The notes beneath the pieces were generated by a model that was not told the DNA's origin, did not search any database, and saw nothing but the letters and a program-made list of their open reading frames with translations. A stretch of DNA of 64,000 nucleotides from Theristus sp. LFF4_11. Lineage: Eukaryota > Nematoda > Chromadorea > Monhysterida > Xyalidae. Made by a program: the position numbers and the translations under genes. Location of the stretch: NCBI GenBank assembly GCA_030248135.1, contig JASANC010004071.1, positions 1-64,000 on the forward strand. Reading direction: 5' to 3'. Below are positions 1 through 12,086 of this stretch, piece by piece. Numbering within the stretch: the first letter of the stretch is position 1; each line of letters starts with the position of its first letter.

Positions 1-1179
1 GCTTAGCACGTAAGTTTTAACATATGGCCATGGAGTTATCGGGTATCTGAAAAAGGTCGTGTGGTGTGGTATTGACCAACACCTCCGCTCCAATTGTTTA
101 ACATTATATCGCACAACTCCATTGTAGACAACACACGCCAAACAACAAGATATGATGTTCATCTCATGGTTTACCGACTGAAAAACATGTTCTAAGTTGC
201 AAGACAACGATTTCTGAAACGATATTTCAATTGAGTTAAGTCATTTCAAAGCTAAAAATTGACCCTAGAAGTCATCCAAATCGAAAACATGGAGTACGTC
301 GGTCAAAATGACCAAATAATGACATTTACCTAAGCACACAAGGAAGTTGGGAAGAACTTTTTGTTGGGAATTTGAGTTTGAACTTTCAAAAAATTGAGCC
401 AATAAATTGAATTTTCAGAGCAAAGTAGAAGAAAAATTTTCAAATTTTTTTTAAGTTTGAAAAAGAAAATTCAAATTTAAAAAAAAAGAAAAAAAATAAA
501 AAATTCAATTTTCAACCCCAAGGCACCCCCACCCCCCCCCGATTCAAGTTTTCGTTTATTAATTTTCAAGAAAAACGAAAAATCGAAAATGTTGGAAACC
601 CCCAAGCCTGACCAGATGGTCCCTAAGTCATGGGGGTTGGCACGTTTTATGATATTACGCTCCAGTTAACTCACGCTCCACAATTGGATGTTTTCGGACA
701 TCGCTAAAACTGGACCGAAACCTAAAAACCAAACCTAAGCCTAATCTTACGCCAAAACCTGTTCCTAACCTAATCCTAACCTTAGCCAAGCCTTTTTAAG
801 ATAGCTAGAATGAAAATAACTTCGTTTTGAACGATTTTATGTTGAGTGCAGAGCGTGTGCATTGAGTGGATCATGCGCAATGAGCAATGCGGATGCGGTG
901 CAGGTGCATATCATAAGGAAGCTTTTGCGAACCATGGGGGGTGCACTATTGCCGTCCGTAATGCATCATTATTAAAACAGCTGCATCTGCAGTTCCGGTG
1001 CCTGGCGCTTCTTTTTAAAACGCACGCGCACAGGGCATCGGCTCTGCTCGCCACTTGTTTAAACGCTGTGCCTCTTAAGGTGGGGGTAGGTTAGGTTAGG
1101 ACGGTATTAGATAGTTGGGGGGGGGGCTGGGTGGGGGGCTCCTCCTCTAAAGGGGTTAGGGTGGTGTTGGCTGGGCGAA
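1..1179. other. AT-rich non-coding stretch with a telomere-like repeat copy
   Basis: No gene is visible. Bases about 340-590 are A/T-rich low complexity with a short C run at 529-540. From about 680 to 800 there is a degenerate telomere-like tract (CCTAACCTAATCCTAACC and variants), followed to about 1060 by segments shared with two other places in the window (about 4195-4445, inverted, and 13870-14115). These shared segments include a TGGATCATG block and an AAAACGCACGCGCAC block. Together they mark one member of a dispersed repeat family. The only ORF here (846-1094) lies in the repeat and shows no protein features. Confidence 0.6.
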
Positions 1180-2193
1180 TTACAAATCAGCAGAAGACTG
1201 GCGCAACCTGCACTCTACGTCGCAGTTTACTGGACACGTCAAAATCAAAGAACCGTGGCTAACAATAAAACTTCTACTGCGCTTCACTGCGCCACAACCA
1301 AACTTCTCCTCGCAGCCTTCTTCAGCAACACCACCACAGCCAATCACGTTTTTGATCACGGAGGCCGTCCTCCGTTCGGTTTGAGTCTCGGAGACCGAAA
1401 TAACTCCGAATCGGTTTGAGTCACGGAGACCGAAAATAACTCCGACCAACCAAATCTCCGCTGCGGCGTTTCGGCTTTCTCGAAAGCTGCCCTTGGCGAA
1501 ACCCGGCCGTGCCATAGATCGACGCCGTCTCAGCTCGCATGCCGCCACAACTCCAGCCACCGCGTCTCCGTTCCATGCGACGTTCTGCCAGCCACTGGTG
1601 CGCCCGCCACTCCGCTGATCTGCTTCGGCGACACTCGACGACACGCGAAGACGCGCAGCACGCCACCGCCTCTCGTCGACGCTGACCCTCCATGGCCTTT
1701 CTGCACTGACCCTCCATGGTCTCGGTGCACGCGACGTCGCCACCCAGCATTGTCTCGGCGGGACCTCCACTGCGATGTTCTGCCTTGGTGTGTGTGAATG
1801 GCTCACTGGACTGCCAACCGATCCGAGCTGCTGTGTGTGATGACCGGTGGACGACGTTGGGTTTTTTACTTTTACTTTACTTTTACTCAATTAAAACGAC
1901 TTCACTTTTATTAAAACGACTTTACTTTTATTAAAACGACGACGAAAGACGATAGAAATAAAAAGAAACAAAATGGCACGAACGGCACATGCTGAACTCA
2001 TAAAACACGGCACTTTTATAATGTACAAGAACGAACCAAGGAAAAATAGCTTAACAAAGATTTAAGAAAAGCGTTGAGCATCTAGGAAAAAAGTAGATGA
2101 GCATTGGAAGTCAGGCGCTCTGTCACAAGCAGTTCACCGTAAACCCGGCTTTGTGTGAGAGTGCAGACACGAAGGCTAAAGTAGGACATTACA
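1180..2193 (-). repeat. 3' LTR of a compact LTR retrotransposon
   Basis: This 1014-bp block is a near-identical direct repeat of 2682-3698, with only scattered substitutions noticed by eye. Read on the minus strand it begins TGTAATGTCC, and the bases immediately before it are a polypurine tract (GGGGGAGTAGGG, rc of about 2197-2208). That is the expected neighbour of a 3' LTR. The opposite end reads GATTTGTAA and lacks a clean CA here. Minus-strand ORFs of 236 and 109 residues fall inside it but recur in the partner copy and look incidental. Confidence 0.72.
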
Positions 2194-2681
2194 GTACCCT
2201 ACTCCCCCATACGGAGCGCCCTCGCGACGTCACTCTCCCTACGCAGCCGAGTGTCTGGTGCACTGTCTGACCTGGGCACCTGCTTCCACTCATTTCAAAA
2301 CTCCTAAATGCTCCAACTCAAACGAATAAACTGAAATTGAATCACTTGAACTTTTGAGAAAATTCTAAAAAGTAAAACTTCAAAAGCTGAAAGCAAAAAA
2401 GAAAGCAAAGTTCAACAATTATCAAATTCGAAAACCTGAACTGCCAAAACTGAAAAACCTAAAAGCTATCCTGACAAACGAAAACAAAACCAAAACTAAA
2501 CTGTCACGATGATTGGAAATTGTGATCACGCACGGCAGTCGAATTGCGTCGAAAAACCCCAAAGAAAACCCGCCAAAACTAAAATAGAAGAAAAAACATT
2601 AAAACAGTTCACCCTCTCCCCACACTGAAAACGGGGGGTAAAACAAAACAAATAAAATCAAACAAATCTATTACAAATCTG
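2194..2681 (-). mobile_element. Internal region of the LTR element, no gag or pol
   Basis: Only 488 bp separate the two LTRs, far too short for gag-pol, and no protein domain is visible. The side next to the 3' LTR carries the polypurine tract. A convincing tRNA primer-binding site next to the 5' LTR was not found. The element is therefore non-autonomous or internally deleted. No obvious target-site duplication flanks the pair. Confidence 0.65.
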
Positions 2682-3698
2682 TTACAAATCAGCAGAAGAC
2701 TGGCGCAACCTGCACTCTACGTCGCAGTTTACTGGACACGTCAAAATCAAAGAACCGTGGCTAACAATAAAACTTCTACTGCGCTTCACTGCGCCACAAC
2801 CAAACTTCTCCTCGCAGCCTTCTTCAGCAACACCACCACAGCCAATCACGTTTTTGATCACGGAGGCCGTCCTCCGTTCGGTTTGAGTCTCGGAGACCGA
2901 AATAACTCCGAATCGGTTTGAGTCACGGAGACCGAAAATAACTCCGACCAACCAAATCTCCGCTGCGGCGTTTCGGCTTTCTCGAAAGCTGCCCTTGGCG
3001 AAACCCGGCCGTGCCATAGATCGACGCCGTCTCAGCTCGCATGCCGCCACAACTCCAGCCACCGCGTCTCCGTTCCATGCGACGTTCTGCCAGCCACTGG
3101 TGCGCCCGCCACTCCGCTGATCTGCCTCGGCGACAGTCGACGACACGCGAAGACGCGCAGCACGCCACCGCCTCTCGTCGACGCTGACCCTCCATGGCCT
3201 TTCTGCACTGGCCCTCCATGGCCTCGGTGCACGCGACGTCGCCACCCAGCATTGTCTCGGCGGGACCTCCACTGAGATGTTCTGATTTGGTGTGTGTGAA
3301 TGGCTCACTGGACTGCCAACCGATCCGAGCTGCTGTGTGTGATGACCGGTGGACGACGTTGGGTTTTTTACTTTTCACTTTACTTTTACTAAATTAAAAC
3401 GACACCGACTTTTATTAAAACGACTTCACTTTTATTAAAAACGACGACGATAGACGATAGAAATAAAGAGGAACAAAATGGCACGAACGGCACATGCTGA
3501 ACTCATAAAACACACCACTTTTATAATGTACAAGAACGAATCAAGGAAAAATAGCTGAACAAAGATATAAGAAAAGTGTTGAGCATCTAGGAAAAAAGTA
3601 GATGAGCATTGGAAGTCAAGCGCTCTGTCAGAAACAGCTCACCGTAAACCCGGCTTTGTGTGAGAGTGCAGACACGAAGGCTAAAGTAGGACATTACA
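2682..3698 (-). repeat. 5' LTR of the compact LTR retrotransposon
   Basis: Partner of 1180-2193 (1017 bp). On the minus strand it runs from TGTAATGTCC to GATTTGTAACA, so it has the usual TG...CA ends. Its mirrored ORFs (208, 151 and 66 residues) match those of the other LTR, which argues against a real gene. Confidence 0.7.
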
Positions 3699-4190
3699 TG
3701 TGACTGTATTTTTGCGCACGGAAGGTCCCCACACTGCATTGTACATATATGTGCTCGTTTATCAGTTCATATTGCAGACAAAGAATCATTATTCAGCATC
3801 AGCACTGACTGATTAGTGATTAGGAAAGCATCATCTGGTACAAGTGTAACATCACAAAGCAGTCAGTTCAATGGTCTGTTCAGTTATTTGTTGAACTGAA
3901 ATAGTCTTTAGTCTTGTTTTTCTGCCTCCGGCTGGTTGTTTTTTTCCATCTGGTTTTCGATTTTACTCATGATCGGGATTACGCACTGTTTGTACATTTT
4001 TGTTGCACCGCGTGTGCCAGGTGCGTACAGGTAGATCATGAAGGCGCACCTAAAAAAGAAGAGTTTGTAGGATTTCAAGATGACGATGTGATTTTACAAT
4101 TTCTGATGTTGTATTGACGGATCCAGGTACTTGTAGGTTGTGGTGCAAACAGCACTGTGAGCCGAGAAAATCTGTGAAGTGGTAAAGCGC
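3699..4190. other. Spacer with no recognisable gene
   Basis: About 490 bp of AT-rich spacer between the LTR element and the telomere-like dispersed repeat. Short ORFs (for example 3914-4117) have no family resemblance or splice context. Confidence 0.5.
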
Positions 4191-4449
4191 TCCAGTAGTC
4201 CAACGAATGGCGCTTTCAAAACGCACGCGCACGGGCATCGGCATGCTCATGCTTATGATCCACTAGCCCGCATGCACACGCTCCGGCCTCAACAAAAGTT
4301 CAAAACGCAATTGTTCTGACATCTTCTTGAAAAGGCTTGGCTTAGGTTAGGATTAGGTTAGGATCATGCCAGGCTTAGGATTAGCCTTTAGAAATAGGAT
4401 TAGAATTAGGTTCGTTTAAGCAATGTCCGACAACGAGCGCGTTTTACCT

Positions 4450-5104
<655 letters not shown>

Positions 5105-5544
5105 GCGTTGGCGAAGAGGAGTGATGATGTTAGAATTGTAGAGCGTTTAACGAAAAATATTGGCGTAGACTAGAAATGACACTAATTTGCGACGAGTCAC
5201 TTAACGAGCTACTTAAATATTTGTAGTGAATGGTTATGTGGTGCTAAACACCTTTTTAATTACGGTTAACTGTCAAAAAGCAACAATTACATGTGTTGTT
5301 ATTAGATCCATTAAGTAAACTGTGTGCGGATAATTGACACGTCAACGTAATTGGGCACTGCCGCTCATATAAAAGCGTTGCCCACATCGATTGAGTTTCT
5401 ATTCGTGTGTTGAGCACAGTTAATTTTCACCAAATTGTAGCATTTGTTGTCGTCTGCTGTACTGGTGTAAATCCGCGCGCGAGTGTGTCGTTCCCCCGCC
5501 CCGATCGCAAACATCTTCGCCACCACCAAAAGTCATCAATCATC
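5105..5544. promoter_or_regulatory. Divergent intergenic region of the REEP-like and MSP-domain genes
   Basis: This 440-bp gap separates two head-to-head start codons (5104 minus, 5545 plus). It holds a TATA-like CATATAAAAGCG at 5366-5377, about 170 bp upstream of the MSP ATG and in the plus orientation. No comparable box was seen for the minus-strand gene. A shared bidirectional promoter is an inference. Confidence 0.4.
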
Positions 5545-6348
5545 ATGGCCACCTCACCGCCACCACCGAACACGCCCGTGAATCCAGTGACCCTAGAGCC
5601 GAGTGAGCTTTCGTTCGCGTCGGCGCAGGCGCAAGCGTCGTTGCAACTCAGCCTGAAGAACACAGGCGACAAGCGGCACGCGCTCAAGGTGAAGTGCAGC
5701 AACAACGACGCCTACCGCGTGCGCCCCGTCTATTCGTTCGTCGCAGCGAACGCCCCGCTGACCATCCAAGTGACGCGGCTCGCCAACAAACCACCGAAGA
5801 CCGATCGACTCGTCATACTGGTTGGCAACGATTTTCAGTTCGAACAGCTTGCAGACCGTTTTTCTGTTAACGATTTCAGCGTTTGTTAAAAAAACGTGTT
5901 TTGGTGGCGGCACAAGGTTCCACTTTTTACGTTCGACAGTGTTCAACGTTTGCTTCGCATTTTTCATTCTAAACCGACGATGCAGCGTTTTTTGTAGTGC
6001 ACCGAAGCTGCAGACGAGGCACAGACGGCGACGCCGCAGTCAGCGTTCGCAGACACGACGAAACAGTACGCGCAGCTGCGTGTGGATCTGAAGGTGGCCG
6101 GCGCGCCGAGTCAACAAGCAAAGGAGGCTGCAGCAGACGAGAAGAAGCCGGAAGAGAAAAAGGAGGAGAAAAAGGAGGAGAAAAAAGAGGAGAAAAAAGA
6201 GGAGAAAAAGGAGGAGAAAAAGGAGGAAAAGAAAGAGGAAAAGAAAGAAGAGAAAGCTGACGAGCCGAAGGAGGACCACCAGGACAAGGATTCTGACCGG
6301 GGCGATGAGAAAAAGTCGGAGGGCGATGAGAAGAAGGCTGAAGAATGA
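5545..6348 (+). CDS. MSP-domain protein with Lys/Glu-rich repeat tail
   Basis: Exon 1 is 5545-5820 and exon 2 is 5998-6348 (donor GTTGGC, acceptor TTTTTTGTAG, both phase 0), giving about 208 residues. The start is the ATG in CATCATGG. Upstream in-frame codons have no ATG. Residues about 10-110 form a major-sperm-protein-type immunoglobulin-like fold with the hallmarks SLKNTGDKRHALKVKCSNN, YRVRPVYSFV and KTDRLVIL. Nematodes use this domain both in cytoskeletal sperm proteins and in small MSP-domain proteins; VAP proteins share it. From about residue 130 the chain becomes EKKEEKKEE repeats (6139-6255) and an acidic tail, which is unusual for a sperm MSP of about 127 residues. No membrane anchor is seen. 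The role is unknown, and a small MSP-domain or VAP-like adaptor is the best guess. Confidence 0.8.
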
Positions 6349-6566
6349 TCACTGATACAAACAAAAATGATACACAATCATGGTGATCTGCTCGCGCTTG
6401 TGATGCTTTATCAAATTCCACCTGCTGTATTTTCTGTATATAAACTGATACAAAACACTGATTTCTTTTGTCTCTTGATTGGCTTTAATCATCCTGGAAC
6501 TGATTAAAACAATGTATAATCGGTATATGAGCTGAAATTTTAATCACTTTGGAAGCACAAACTTAA

Positions 6567-7103
6567 ACCTCTACCAATTTTTAGCACAAACGAGCCAAAT
6601 ATTGCCCCTGTGCAGAAGCAAAGTAAAAAAAAAACAAATTTTTTTGCATGAAAAACAGCATTTTTTTCAATCTCACATCGGATTTATTAATCGATAACGT
6701 CACAAATTGAGCAAAAAAACTCAAAAACCAAAGCTAATTTGTCTCGAATTGTGAGTCGATACAATGTAGCTTCAACGCACATTCGAGCTTTATTGACCAC
6801 TGACAAAATCACTTTCTGGTGCAATTCAGTGTCCACGTGCTGAAACGCGTTCACGATCATTTCTTTCATCGAGTCCACGGTTTTCGGCCTTTGTGCGTAC
6901 ACAATCCCTTTGATAAAGCCCAACGCGAAAAAGTCGCGTGAAATTGAAAGCTGTAGTTGTTTTGCTTTTTTGATGTTATCGATGAATAAATCCGATGTGA
7001 GCCAGAAAAAATGTTGTGTTTCAAGCAAAAATTTGTGTTTTCGAACTTTGCTTCCGCACACAAGAACAATATTCTCTCGTTTGGGCTAAAAATTGGTAGA
7101 GGT
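6567..7103 (-). mobile_element. Long-TIR Tc1/mariner-like element with transposase remnant
   Basis: The ends are inverted repeats of about 145 bp (6567-6712 and about 6961-7103). Both begin ACCTCTACCAATTTTTAGC when read inward, and similarity continues through CTCACATCGGATTTATT and ATCGATAAC. The middle encodes, on the minus strand, the C-terminus of a DDE transposase. The stretch DFFALGFIKGIVYAQRPKTV and a later CVEA match the usual DFFLWGxxKxxVYxxxPxT...CI pattern. The catalytic centre is missing, so this is a deleted, non-autonomous copy. Confidence 0.72.
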
Positions 7104-7849
7104 CTACGTTTGAGTTTCCTAAGTAATAAGCGACTAAAATTTTAACTCAAACGGTCTAACTGTTGGCGAGCTAATGCGATTCAAAGTTGCATCCACTCGA
7201 TGGGCACCTACTCTACGACGTTCTATACGCTTTTCTGGGTTAGACCTGGCTAAAAACATCGCCTAAAAGCCCAACAAAAAAACAAACAAACAAACAGTCT
7301 ATCTGGATAATACATACAACTCGCTGATTGGTCGGCTACTCACGCTCCGCACCCTTCTTTCTTTTTGGGAATGGGATTCAGTTAAAATCATTTTTCGATT
7401 GTTATACAAACGATCTTGTGGTCCTCGTTCAGTCGTTTATCGAGAAACCCAGAATACTGGATTAGCATGGTTATGTAGGTACAGAACCACAATCAACACA
7501 GTAATTATCATAGTAATCAAGAATAATTACCTACTATTAGATTTATTTTTTCATGTCGAAAAAATTCTAAATCGATACACTACCAAGTTCCATTCCAAAG
7601 ATCTGCATTGATTACAATGTTAGAAAAGTCTTTCTTGATTGATTTATGGCGACGACGTCGCCGATGGTTTTTGCTTTTAGGCATGTAAAGAACATGCCGC
7701 CGCTGATCGCTACTGCGTGTTCAAAGCACAGAGCTTAAAAACGCAGCAGAGCCAATGAACCAATTGTTAAAAGCGAGATCAAAACCGTCGAAATCGTTGG
7801 AAACAAGTTTTGTTATTTAGTTTGTTTGTTTTGAATTTGTTTTGAACAC
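7104..7849. other. Spacer with no recognisable gene
   Basis: AT-rich unique-looking DNA between two mobile elements. Short ORFs such as 7399-7611 lack splice context or family features. Confidence 0.5.
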
Positions 7850-7974
7850 GGAGCAGCGAGTTGTACATGTTCTACGCTGGATAGCTTGATTCAGCGTCAC
7901 AAAAAACTGAGCATATAATGCCTGATAACGCTCCGCTCTACTCGCGCATGGGCAATTATAACTTTTAGATAATA

Positions 7975-10133
7975 CTAGCAAATTGACCCGTGCCTACGGC
8001 ACGGTTAGCTGATAAATACAACTATTATTTTTGAGTTGGTTTTCCCCTTTTGACCTTGCCCACGACGCGGACTCAAAATCCACAACCTTTTTAATCAGCA
8101 ACAAACAACTGCCATTCCCTATTAAAGTATCAAAATCAATTCTCGCATTTATTAGCTTTTCAATGTCGCTTATTTGTCCTTTCATTCTTTTCTAATCAGT
8201 TGCATTCCACTGTCCTTCCCGTTTAAAGTATCAAAAAAACAATCTCCTCTGATCAGCATCAATTAACAGCCATTCCCGCTTAAAGTTTTAAAATTAATAT
8301 TGTTTGGTTAGCTTTTCAATGTCGTCACATGTTGTTCAATCGCCATTCCTGTTAAAAAAATTATAAAAAAAAACAATGTCGTTTGGTTAACAACAATTAA
8401 CTGATACCGGTTTAAGTTTTTGTTCCAGTTTAAAATACAGGTTTAAGAAAAGCAATCTGCTTCAGGCAGCTGTCATTTCTGAATAGGCAACACTGTTCTA
8501 AATACCCATTGGAAAGCACCCGCTTTTGACTTGGTAATGGTTTTTTACCCGCTTACCCTAACCTAAGCCAGGCCTTTTAGAGTGTAAATGTCAAAAAGGC
8601 AACACTTCTGAACAATTGTTGCGAAACGCCAACTTTCGTTTTGATAAGTTGCTTCTTTTTCCCGCTTATTCTAACCTAAGCTAAGGTTTTTAAAGTTTAA
8701 ATGACGAAAAATGCAAAAAATTTCTGAATATTCGCTGCAAAACGGCCACTTTTGTGTGGTATGTTTACTACTCTTACCTTTAACCCTAACCTTAGCCAAG
8801 GATTTTTGATAGAATGGAAATGACAAAACAGCAACATTTTACTGAATACCCGTAGCAAAGCTCACCTAAGCCAAGCCTTTTAAAGTTTAAATGACGAAAA
8901 ATGCAAAACTTTTCTGAATATTCGCTGCAAAACAGCCACTTTTGTGTGGTATGTTTACTGCTCTTATTTTCAACCCTAACCTTAGCCAAGGATTTTTGAT
9001 AGAATGGAAATGACAAAACAGGAACATTTTACTGAATATCCGTAGCAAAGCTCCCGCTTTTGTTTTGAATGTTTACTTCTTTTCCCCGCTTACTCTAACC
9101 TAAGCCAGTTCTTTTTGATCGAGTGCAACAAAAAGCAACACGTTTCTGAGTACCCATTGTGTAAAACGGTCGCTTTTGTTTTGTTATGTAGCTTTTCTAT
9201 CCTAAGTGATGCATTTTCTATGATTAAAAAAACAAATGAAGGAAAAAGCAACAATTTTCTACATTTTACTGAACACCCGTAGCACTTAAAGCTCCCATGT
9301 TTACTTCTTTTCCCCGCTTACCCTAACCTAAGCCAGTTCTTTTTGATTGAGTGCAACAAAAAGCAACACGTTTCTGAGTACCCATTGTGTAAAACGGTCG
9401 CTTTTGTTTTGTTATGTGGCTTTTCTATCCTAAGTGACGCATTTTCTATGATAAAAACAAATGAAGGAAAAAGCAACGATTTTCTAAATACTCGTTGTAA
9501 ACACCGGCTTTATAAAAAGTCTACCTTGTAAAAAGAGCGATCAACTTGCAAGCGATTGTTTTAAAAACTCGTTTTTTGTGAAAAAACTCCATCGTCTACA
9601 ATGGAGTCCTTGCAATTCTTACGATTGTCTCGCTTGTTTGTTGTCGCTCTTGAGCAAAAGGCATCATGATGACTAACGTCATGTGGAATGACGATTTGAA
9701 CTTTGCATTGTCATTAGAAAATGGAGTATGAGTATTCAGCTGATCATGACTTAAATAGCAAAATTGGCTCAAACTTGTAAATTTTAATAGCCAATCAACG
9801 TAGCGGAACGGACCTGACTTACATACACAGTTACTATCTTAGTATGAAAAAACTCCATCGTCTACAATGGAGTCCTTGCAATTCTTACGATTGTCTCGCT
9901 TGTTTGTTGTCGCTCTTGAGCAAAAGGCATCATGATGACTAACGTCATGTGGAATGACGATTTGAACTTTGCATTGTCATTAGAAAATGGAGTATGAGTA
10001 TTCAGCTGATCATGACTTAAATAGCAAAATTGGCTCAAACTTGTAAATTTTAATAGCCAATCAACGTAGCGGAACGGACCTGACTTACATACATACACAG
10101 TTACTATCTTAGTATTATAGATAGATAGATAGA
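7975..10133 (-). mobile_element. Non-autonomous Helitron, about 2.16 kb
   Basis: Read on the minus strand it begins TC (10133-10132) and ends CTAG (7978-7975). It is inserted between A and T, and a perfect hairpin CCGTGCC/GGCACGG lies 9 bp before the CTAG, all Helitron hallmarks. The flanks join into the empty site seen at 52.85 kb. The interior has no Rep/helicase gene. It carries degenerate tandem units (about 8540-9540) each containing a CCCTAACCTAAGCCA-like motif, and a 266-bp direct duplication (9580-9845 and 9846-10115). A second copy of the same family starts at 63181. Confidence 0.85.
9580..10115. repeat. 266-bp tandem duplication at the Helitron 5' end
   Basis: Two almost identical units, 9580-9845 and 9846-10115, start GAAAAAACTCCATCGTCTAC and end TTACTATCTTAGTAT. 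The second has an extra ACAT near its end. A (GATA)n run at 10118-10135 follows. Confidence 0.85.
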
Positions 10134-10215
10134 TACTGACTTTTATGAGTCTAACAGAGCGCAACTCAAATTTGATGTACTGCCAGTGAAACATCAGCTG
10201 AACAATACTAAATTT

Positions 10216-10680
10216 TCAACTGTTTACAGTGCAGTCGCCAAAAAAGGAAAAAATTTTATAATTCATCAGTTTTCGGTGACCTTATTTACCCTTTCTCCAA
10301 ACCGATATCATATTATCATGCCTCTTTTAAGTATCTTCAATCTGAATTCTGAACAGCTTACCGGCTTGTGAAATTCGATATATCGTGTGTGAAATCGTAT
10401 ATATGTCAATTATATGATGTCGTCGACATGAAACGAAACAGCAACCAAACAAAGTAAGCGCTTGCAGGCGGCACAGCTCGGTCGGGTCGGACGCTCAGAA
10501 TTCAAAATGAGAAGTGGAATATTACCTTGGCTGCATCGGAAATGTTAAGCCAGGCTTTGCGACGCTTAAAAACTTCATTCCAAAAGTTGTTCAAACCTGA
10601 AATCAATCGGCAAAAACGGTCCAAATGCGAACGGTCTGAAAGCACATTTTGGGCCTGCTGTTGACGTTTTTACTAGATAA
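10216..10680. other. Spacer between two Helitron insertions
   Basis: No gene is seen. The short ORF at 10186-10371 has no features. Confidence 0.5.
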
Positions 10681-12086
10681 CTAGCCAATTGACCCGAGCG
10701 TATGTGGCTTAATCAATGCCAAGCCTTTTTGGTGAAGTGGCATTGACTTAGAAAGAAAAAAACAGTAACGTTTACTGAATAATAACCCTGAAGAAAATTT
10801 ACCTTGTGCTGCCGTGAAGTCGCCTACAATACAATATTTTTTAAGGTATTTAAATTAATAAAAAATGCGAAGTTTATGATTTTGCTATTTTTACCCGTTT
10901 ACTCTAACCGAAGGCAAGCCTTTTTGTAAGTGAAGTAAAATTGAATAAAAAATATAAAAACTAACGTTTTTTTATTTACCCGTTTTAAAAAGCTAATGCT
11001 TTTTTACCCGTTTACCGAAGCCAAGCCTTTTTTGTAAAGTGAAAATGCGAAGTTTATGATTTTGCTATTTTCCCCGTTAACCCTAACCTAAGTCAAGCCT
11101 TTTTGTATGTGAAGTAAGACTGAACAAAAACATAAAAATTAACGTTTTTTTCAATTACCCGTTTTAAAAAGCTAATGCTTCTTTTACCCGGCCTTTTTGC
11201 AAAGTGAAAATGCGAAGTTTATGATTTTGCTATTTTTACCCGTTCACCCTAACCTAAGTCAAGCCTTTTTTGTAAGTCAAGCAAGATTGAATAAAAATTA
11301 TAAAAATTGACGTTTTTTCATTAAAAAAACCGTTTTAAAAAGCTAATGCTTCTTTTACCCGGTTACCCTAACATAAGCCAAGCCTTCTTTCTAAAGTGAA
11401 AATGAATAGAAGAAACAAAAAAGTGACGTTTATAATTTCGTTTTGCAGTCATTGCTTCTTTTTACCCGTTTACCCCAACATGACCCAAACATTTTGCAAA
11501 GTGAAAATGAATGGTAAATACCATTTCGACCCAATTAAAATACTAACTTTTTCAGAGACGGTTTTGTTACATCTTTCGCAGTCGCTCGTCAAGTTTTGAG
11601 CAGCAACAATTGCCAGTTGCCCATCGTGCGTTACGTTGAAATTATCGCTCATAACCATGGAGTATCAATTTGAAAGTGAAACATGGAGTATCAATTTCAA
11701 TGAAATTTACTTGTTTTGAATCCAAAGTGCAACTTGCAATGCCGATGTCGATGTGCGTTTTGCAACCCGATTTTTAAAAACAAAAAAGTTCAAACTTTTT
11801 TCAAAGACGGTTTTGTTACATCTTTCGCAGTCGATCATCAAGTTTTTATCAGCCACGCTTCCATTTGCCTATGCTGCGCTGAACTGTCTCTGTTGACCAA
11901 AGAGTATCATGATGACTTCAGCTATGAAGAGCGACGTTTTGAGAAAACAATCTCAACTGGCATTAATAAAAAAATAGGTTAAGGAAATTGAGATGGAGTT
12001 TTCTTAAGTAGCAAAAATGGGCGCCAATTCAAATCGGCCAAAAATGACACGCGGTTACAGACACTTTGTAAATTTAATAATATAGA
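10681..12086 (-). mobile_element. Non-autonomous Helitron, first copy of a head-to-tail tandem
   Basis: The left end is A|CTAGCCAATTGACCCG and the right end is TTTAATAATATAGA. On the minus strand the element therefore starts TCTATATTATTAAA and ends CTAG. The 1406-bp body contains repeated units with CCCTAACCTAAGTCAAGCC-type motifs and no Rep/helicase gene. Its 5' TC abuts the CTAG of the next copy with no intervening base. The hairpin before CTAG is weaker than in the 7975 copy. ORFs such as 11396-11599 recur in the partner and are not genes. Confidence 0.85.

Larger units (their letters stand above)
7850..10215. repeat. Dispersed repeat split by a Helitron insertion
   Basis: Segments 7850-7974 and 10134-10215 together match one uninterrupted copy at about 52741-52925. 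Shared features are the hairpin arms around GATAGCTTGATTCAGCG, CTCCGCTCTACTCGCGCATG, AACTTTTAGATAATA, then CTGACTTTTATGAGT and CATCAGC. The inserted DNA is the Helitron described separately. The family is otherwise unidentified and non-coding. Confidence 0.75.

Noticed and set aside
1180..1890. 236-residue minus-strand ORF (and the 208-residue copy at 2682-3308)
   Set aside because: Lies inside duplicated LTRs, has no domain, and differs between copies by frame-altering upstream changes; incidental to the LTR.
5407..5544. Upstream extension of the MSP-domain protein
   Set aside because: Would start on GTG; the ATG at 5545 has good context and directly precedes the domain.
6111..6377. Several ORFs on both strands over the Lys/Glu repeat
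   Set aside because: Low-complexity shadows of the MSP-domain gene tail.
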